This document shows, one piece after another, positions 13,997 through 17,764 of a stretch of DNA of 17,764 nucleotides. Below the pieces are notes generated by a model. The model had not been told where the DNA came from. It saw nothing but the letters and a program-made list of their open reading frames with translations, and made no database searches. Made by a program: the position numbers and the translations under genes. Origin of the DNA: Kiritimatiellia bacterium (GTDB lineage: Bacteria > Verrucomicrobiota > Kiritimatiellia > RFP12 > UBA1067). Where the stretch lies: positions 1 to 17,764 of the forward strand of contig JAKSOY010000077.1 of assembly GCA_024405255.1 (NCBI GenBank), in the 5' to 3' direction. The first letter of the stretch is position 1; every line of letters begins with the position of its first letter.

Positions 13997-14458
13997 ATGA
14001 AGCGGATGATTCGTGCACTGGTGTTGGCGGTTGTTGGCATTGCTGCTGTCGTCGGGATTGTTGGGTGGTCGGTGACAACGGGCCGCCGGACGGATGTTTC
14101 GACTCGGGTGGAGCGCAAATCGCTTCGGTTCTACAAACAGAGTGGAGAATGGTTTGCTGATGTCGCCGGACACACCCAGGCGCAGAACCAGATGGTCGCG
14201 GGAGCGGATACGTTGCTGGAAAAGATTTCGGGCGGCAGCTCGGAGGTGACGATGGTGTTTTCTTCCGATCTCAAACAGCCGGATCCGTGGCAGCTCTGGC
14301 TTCATCTGGTCGAACATGATAAATACGGTGCGACCTATCGCGTAAAACGTGCGAAGGGGGAGGGGTGGTCTTTGGCTTGGCTCTGTAACGTTACGCATGA
14401 TGTTTTTGGCGGCGAACATCCGCAAGACATCTACATTCATTCGTTCACGGTGAAATGA
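13997..14458 (+). CDS. DUF6717-like exported or membrane-anchored protein
   Basis: The 153-residue protein has an N-terminal hydrophobic segment (MIRALVLAVVGIAAVVGIVGW) that is either a membrane anchor or an uncleaved signal. The rest resembles my recollection of the DUF6717 family: RFYKQSGEWFADVAGHT, then NQMVAGADTLLEKI, EVTMVFSS, and near the end WSLAWLCNVTHDVFGGEHPQDIYI. That family is of unknown function and is usually a stand-alone soluble domain. The start at 13997 follows AGAAAGG with about 10-nt spacing. The stop is 17 bp before the next start, so the two genes form an operon under the 13926-13955 promoter. A recalled family match without a search carries some risk, so the DUF label is tentative. 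Confidence 0.65.
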   Translation: MKRMIRALVLAVVGIAAVVGIVGWSVTTGRRTDVSTRVERKSLRFYKQSGEWFADVAGHTQAQNQMVAGADTLLEKISGGSSEVTMVFSSDLKQPDPWQLWLHLVEHDKYGATYRVKRAKGEGWSLAWLCNVTHDVFGGEHPQDIYIHSFTVK

Positions 14459-14475
14459 GAAGGGGAGAAGCTGTA

Positions 14476-15468
14476 ATGGGGCAGAAGAATGATCATGTCG
14501 GCATGCCTTGGACGGTTCGAATCGCCCTTGGGTGGTTTGTCTTGCTGGCGATTGCCTGTTGCGCTCCTTTTGTGTTTTGGCTTTGCCCGCTGTTGCTGTC
14601 GGGCGATGTGCAGGAGGCTCTCTGGAATCTTGTTCCGTGTGTCGGCTTGATGGCGCTTGGTGGCGGATTCGTGTGGGCGATCATCTGCGGTAGACGAATT
14701 TGGGTGACGGTTCCGTATTTGTTCATTGCCCTGCAGTTTGTTTTTATCATTTTTCCTTCTGAATCTTGGGTTGGACCGGAATGTTACATCATCTGGGCGG
14801 CGGCCACATTCGGACCGCTCGTGATGCTCCATTTGCCTTCGTCCAATCGCTGGTTTGCAACGTTTCCGCTTCAAGAGAAAATGCGTGTCGGTTGTATGGT
14901 GCTGGCGGTCCTCCCGATTGTCGGCTGCCTGTGGGGGGCCATCGATGTGGCACCTCGTCCGTACGCTTCGAGGGAAATGCATGCACAGATGACATGCGGC
15001 CGGAATGTGTTTCTCCTGCTGACTCGGAATGAGCATGCCAGACAGAAAGGAAAAACCTGGATCGACCCTGGTTCGTGCAGCAATTCCGTCGAGTTCGTGG
15101 AAAGGCTGTGTGCGAAGTTTGATGGCGTGGAGCACTTGATTCATGCGGGCGGACAATGGTCGTTTGCGATCAATGTCCCCTCTGAGGTGTCGGACTCGTT
15201 CCCCGTGATGATGTCCGCCAATGTGGATCCCGCACAATTGCCGCGCGAGTGGGATGGGGTGACGGACAAGGATGTGCATCTCGAATTAAAACGTATCGAC
15301 GGATCCGTGCCGATGGATTTCGACGACAAGTTTATGGTCGTTGTTCGTAAGGGTGGTGCGGTGCAAATCCTGAAGCGGAAGTATGCGACCCGGCGTCTCG
15401 TTCTGGGCGATACCCCGTATAGGCTTGGAAAGGACACCTGTTTCCTGACGCCCGCCGGAAAACGATGA
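14476..15468 (+). CDS. Five-helix membrane protein with pseudopilin-like extracytoplasmic tail
   Basis: The 330-residue protein has hydrophobic segments at about 13-41, 49-72, 75-93, 102-120 and 136-156. About 175 polar residues follow, probably outside the membrane. The tail (CGRNVFLLLTRNEHARQ, then a stretch SVEFVERLCAKF, then GQWSFAINVPSEVSDSFPVM and MMSANVDP) resembles the C-terminal globular region of type II secretion/prepilin-like proteins common in Verrucomicrobiota and Lentisphaerae, where a CGRNIF-like block and a NAWxVxxxLxxxxPDxxPxLxSRN-like block recur. Here the prepilin helix and GFTLIE-type cleavage site are missing and replaced by a polytopic domain. The start at 14476 is set by AGGGGAG (14461-14467). 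Function is unknown; the similarity is a recognition from memory. Confidence 0.6.
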   Translation: MGQKNDHVGMPWTVRIALGWFVLLAIACCAPFVFWLCPLLLSGDVQEALWNLVPCVGLMALGGGFVWAIICGRRIWVTVPYLFIALQFVFIIFPSESWVGPECYIIWAAATFGPLVMLHLPSSNRWFATFPLQEKMRVGCMVLAVLPIVGCLWGAIDVAPRPYASREMHAQMTCGRNVFLLLTRNEHARQKGKTWIDPGSCSNSVEFVERLCAKFDGVEHLIHAGGQWSFAINVPSEVSDSFPVMMSANVDPAQLPREWDGVTDKDVHLELKRIDGSVPMDFDDKFMVVVRKGGAVQILKRKYATRRLVLGDTPYRLGKDTCFLTPAGKR

Positions 15469-15497
15469 AGTTTCCCCTATGGTCCCCTCGGATCGTG

Positions 15498-16202
15498 TTA
15501 ATGTTTTGAGTTGTGGGGATGGTGGTGATGCGTCGCGAATAGACGGCGTCCGCTCAGTACGGGCACGCCGAGATGGTAGCGAATGGCAATGGCACGCACG
15601 ACGAAAATGACGGCGATGCAGACGATGGCGCTGATACGTCGTTCGATGCCGAAGGCATCAAGCGCGAAAAAGGCGAGACAGCCCACCATGCAGGCCAAGG
15701 CGTAGATTTCCTTGCGGAAAATAAGGGGTACTTCGTTGATCAGCACATCGCGCATCACACCGCCGGCTGCACCGGTGATCGTGCCCATGACCAGGGCGAC
15801 CCACCAGGAATGTCCCAGAGAGAGTGCCTTTTCCAGACCAATGACCGTGAAGATCGATAGGCCAATCGTGTCGAAGACGAACCAGGTGATCTGTTCTGAG
15901 ATGACTTGCCGCCCGAAAATCCAAACGGTGACGAGGGCGACGAACGTGCAGACCATATAGCTGGGTTCGGTGAACCAGAACGGAGGCACGGAGAGCATGA
16001 CATCGCGGATGGTCCCACCACCCAGTGCGGTGACGAATCCGATGACATAGGCGCCGAAAAGATCGAAGCGCTTGATCGAGGCCAGTCGGATGCCGGAAAT
16101 TGCCGCGGCGAACGTGCCCACATACTCCAAAACGACGAACAGCGGATCGGTGCCGCCGAAGAGCTGCCCGAGGTTGAGATACCAGTCGATGAGGGTTTGC
16201 GT
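15498..16202 (-). CDS. TRIC/UPF0126 membrane channel protein, probable ACG start
   Basis: This is a member of the bacterial trimeric intracellular cation channel family (UPF0126/YicG-like), built from two repeats of three transmembrane helices plus one. Both family glycine motifs are present: GGGTIRD at 61-67 and the second-repeat GAAGGVMRD, with the typical NEVPLIFRKEIYALAC following. No ATG, GTG or TTG lies where the conserved N-terminus begins. AAGGAG (16216-16211) is followed after 8 nt by ACG at 16202-16200, which opens a natural N-terminus (xQTLIDWYLNLG). TTG at 16130 is the only standard start; it has no ribosome site and begins at the edge of helix 1. From ACG the protein has 234 residues. 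The C-terminus carries a His cluster (FATHHHHPHNSKH). Confidence 0.85.
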   Translation of the reverse strand, partial: TQTLIDWYLNLGQLFGGTDPLFVVLEYVGTFAAAISGIRLASIKRFDLFGAYVIGFVTALGGGTIRDVMLSVPPFWFTEPSYMVCTFVALVTVWIFGRQVISEQITWFVFDTIGLSIFTVIGLEKALSLGHSWWVALVMGTITGAAGGVMRDVLINEVPLIFRKEIYALACMVGCLAFFALDAFGIERRISAIVCIAVIFVVRAIAIRYHLGVPVLSGRRLFATHHHHPHNSKH

Positions 16203-16238
16203 AGTCTTGTCTCCTTCTCTTGTAGGAAAGCGGATACA

Positions 16239-16247
16239 ATTATATCA
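16239..16247 (-). promoter_or_regulatory. Extended -10 promoter of the TRIC gene
   Basis: On the minus strand TGATATAAT forms an extended -10 (TATAAT at 16244-16239). No good -35 is visible, in keeping with an extended -10 promoter; the upstream DNA is the GATTG repeat. Transcription would start near 16232, about 30 nt before the proposed ACG start. Confidence 0.55.
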
Positions 16248-16263
16248 TAATTTGACATTCTGG

Positions 16264-16400
16264 GATTGTTCGATTGTTCGGATTGTTCTGATTGTTTGGA
16301 TTGTTCGGATTGTCCTGATTGTTCGATTGGGTGATTGTTCGATTGTTCGGATTGTTCGATTGTTCGGATTGGTTGATTGTGTGATTGGTTGGATTGTTTG
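16264..16400 (+). repeat. GATTG-unit tandem repeat, 16 units of 8-9 bp
   Basis: Sixteen head-to-tail units each begin with GATTG and are 8 or 9 bp long: mostly GATTGTTC or GATTGTTCG, with variants GATTGTTTG, GATTGTCCT, GATTGGGT, GATTGGTT and GATTGTGT. The strand is almost free of A outside the GATTG core, so it is strongly asymmetric. It lies between the divergent TRIC and thioredoxin-like genes and adjoins the TRIC promoter. The remaining 16401-16582 spacer shows no gene or clear signal. Confidence 0.9.
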
Positions 16401-16582
16401 TGGGACACATGAAAACCGAATGATGCAGATTGAATAGTAAAGGTTTGACGTACGGCTGTGGTTCTCATAAGATGAAACGAGGTCGAAAGTGTTGGCCCTG
16501 TGGAAGTGTTGGCAATAATCTTTTTTCCCGTTTCCGTTGATTTTGATTGAGTAGAGAAAAAGGTGTAGTTGGCGAGGGTGTA

Positions 16583-16591
16583 TGGTATAAT
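16583..16591 (+). promoter_or_regulatory. Extended -10 promoter touching the next start codon
   Basis: TGG-TATAAT (TATAAT at 16586-16591) is an extended -10 with no obvious -35. The expected transcription start, seven bases after the -10, coincides with the A of ATG 16598, so the mRNA would be leaderless if that ATG is used. The alternative in-frame ATG at 16622 would have a 24-nt leader but no Shine-Dalgarno sequence. Confidence 0.6.
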
Positions 16592-16597
16592 AGAAAG

Positions 16598-17764
16598 ATG
16601 AACAAGAACATACTGTTTGCTATGATGAAACGATTTGAGAACATTCTGGTGCGGCTTTTGGTCGTTTTTGTTTTGGTCGGGACATTTTGTGCGCGGGCCG
16701 ATTTGCGTTCGGAAGGATTGAAGAGCGCTTCGCGCATGCTGGTGGTGGTGGTGGGGCCGGATTGGAATCCCGCGTCTCCGAAGGTACGCACGACCTTTGC
16801 GTCTTCGTCCTTCCGGCAGAATTTCCCGAAGACGCTCTTCGGCGAATATGTGCATAACGAGGCGACGAAACCGGACACCACCACCCAAAAAGGCAACGCC
16901 TGGGTGAAGTCGCTTGTGCCGGCCATCTATCGCTATCCGACGATTCTCATCTACGACGCGAAGGGACGTTCGCAGGGGCGGGTGGAGAACATTCCGGCCG
17001 ACCTCAATGGTGCGGAGCTCGCCCGCCGTGTCAAGGCGCAGATCGCGTCCGTGGAGGCAATCGTCGCGAAACTCCCCACCGCCCCGGGTGAAAGCCTCGC
17101 CGCCCTCCAGCCGCTCGTCCCCGGGCTCGTCTTTGTCGACCGCCGTAAGAAGCGACAGGTCAACTGGTATGGAGACGCCTGGCAGAATCTGCTCAAGCTC
17201 GATCCCGAGGACAAGCAGGGGTGGCAGCAGCGGCTCTTCATGGGCAACGGCATCGGCGAAATCTCGCGCGGCACGGCGCTCGTGGGCTCGACGAACACGC
17301 AGACCGTCGCCGAATTCGAGAAGCGTGCCGAGAACCTTTTGAAACAGAACCTCTCACCCGAACAGAAGCAGGCGATTCTCCTGGGGCAGTTCGCGCGCAT
17401 CCGCAAGGACAAGACAACGGCGGCACGTCAGGTCGAAATCCTGAAGCGCGCACACACCCTCGCGCCGTGCTCGATCTGGGGATGGGCGGCATTCAACTAC
17501 CTCGCTGAACGCAAGGTCAATGTGCCGAAGAAATGGGATATCCTCTCGCGCGTCGAGTACGGCAAGGGCGTGCTCGACTACCAGCTCAAATCCTGGAAGA
17601 AGGTTGACCCGAAACCGTCCGACGGCAGTCTAGTACTCACCAATGATTTGCGGACCGTCCGCACGGCGCTGAAGCATCCGCAGACGCTGAACGAGACTGA
17701 AAAGCTTGCTGTCATCCGCGCGAGCGTGCTCACGGCGATCGGTCCGGCGGCCTTTCGGTCCGTG
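16598..17764 (+). CDS. Secreted thioredoxin-fold-like protein (3' end outside window)
   Basis: The frame is open for 389 codons to the window edge. A signal peptide is clear, with a hydrophobic VRLLVVFVLVGTF segment and a cleavage site at about ARA|D (34/35). The first part of the mature protein looks like a thioredoxin fold: a strand MLVVVVGPDW, then NPAS where CxxC would be, and later YRYPTILIYDAKGR with the cis-proline-like Pro. The CxxC pair is missing, so disulfide exchange is not expected from this domain. The following region (AENLLKQNLSPEQKQAILLGQFARI, later LAPCSIWGWAAFNYLAE) is helical and could be TPR-like. I do not recognise a specific family; the thioredoxin-like call is a pattern reading. 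Start 16598 or 16622 cannot be decided by a ribosome site, as neither has one. Confidence 0.65.
   Translation, partial: MNKNILFAMMKRFENILVRLLVVFVLVGTFCARADLRSEGLKSASRMLVVVVGPDWNPASPKVRTTFASSSFRQNFPKTLFGEYVHNEATKPDTTTQKGNAWVKSLVPAIYRYPTILIYDAKGRSQGRVENIPADLNGAELARRVKAQIASVEAIVAKLPTAPGESLAALQPLVPGLVFVDRRKKRQVNWYGDAWQNLLKLDPEDKQGWQQRLFMGNGIGEISRGTALVGSTNTQTVAEFEKRAENLLKQNLSPEQKQAILLGQFARIRKDKTTAARQVEILKRAHTLAPCSIWGWAAFNYLAERKVNVPKKWDILSRVEYGKGVLDYQLKSWKKVDPKPSDGSLVLTNDLRTVRTALKHPQTLNETEKLAVIRASVLTAIGPAAFRSV

Noticed and set aside
16128..16130. TTG as the start of the TRIC gene
   Set aside because: No ribosome-binding site in front of it, and it would remove a conserved-looking N-terminus; kept only as the fallback start.
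15755..16888. Long minus-strand frame with Gln/Ser/Asn-rich repeats across the GATTG array
   Set aside because: It overlaps the TRIC gene and the secreted-protein gene in other frames, and its repetitive composition comes from the GATTG repeat alone.

Overview
The window most likely comes from an anaerobic, GC-rich, glycan-degrading bacterium of the PVC group, possibly a gut Kiritimatiellae-type Verrucomicrobiota. This is inferred, not proven. The grounds are a HydF-type [FeFe]-hydrogenase maturase (anaerobic metabolism), three consecutive Tat-signal proteins of the Gfo/Idh/MocA, sugar isomerase/epimerase and calcineurin types, a secreted clan-A glycosidase, a membrane protein whose tail resembles PVC pseudopilin tails, and abundant low-complexity intergenic repeats.

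Layout. 1-845: the end of an unrecognised protein and a broken type I restriction specificity subunit (hsdS). 971-5409: an acyl-CoA synthetase behind a palindromic promoter, then a tight group of a TsaC/Sua5-type threonylcarbamoyl-AMP synthase, HydF and a D-2-hydroxyacid dehydrogenase. 5435-11214: a consensus promoter placed so that tsaE would be read from a leaderless mRNA, followed by a co-directional run of exported proteins: glycerophosphodiesterase-like, metallophosphoesterase (Tat), Gfo/Idh/MocA oxidoreductase (Tat), sugar isomerase/epimerase (Tat) and a GH5-like glycosidase (Sec). This run looks like an extracytoplasmic carbohydrate-processing operon.

11214-13911 is an accessory, mobile-looking block. 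Three arrays of a GGG(T/C)CTGTCCCC motif, each with its own exact period (19, 22 and 15 bp), flank a small membrane protein that carries eight in-frame pentapeptide repeats and a Y1/HUH (REP-associated, IS200-like) transposase with a long hairpin-rich leader. 13926-15468: a new promoter drives a DUF6717-like exported protein and a five-helix membrane protein with a pseudopilin-like extracytoplasmic tail.

15498-17764: a TRIC/UPF0126 membrane channel on the minus strand that appears to start at ACG, a 137-bp GATTG-unit repeat, and a divergent secreted thioredoxin-fold-like protein that runs off the window. Several promoters share an extended -10 (TGRTAYAAT), and two genes have their ATG at the expected transcription start.
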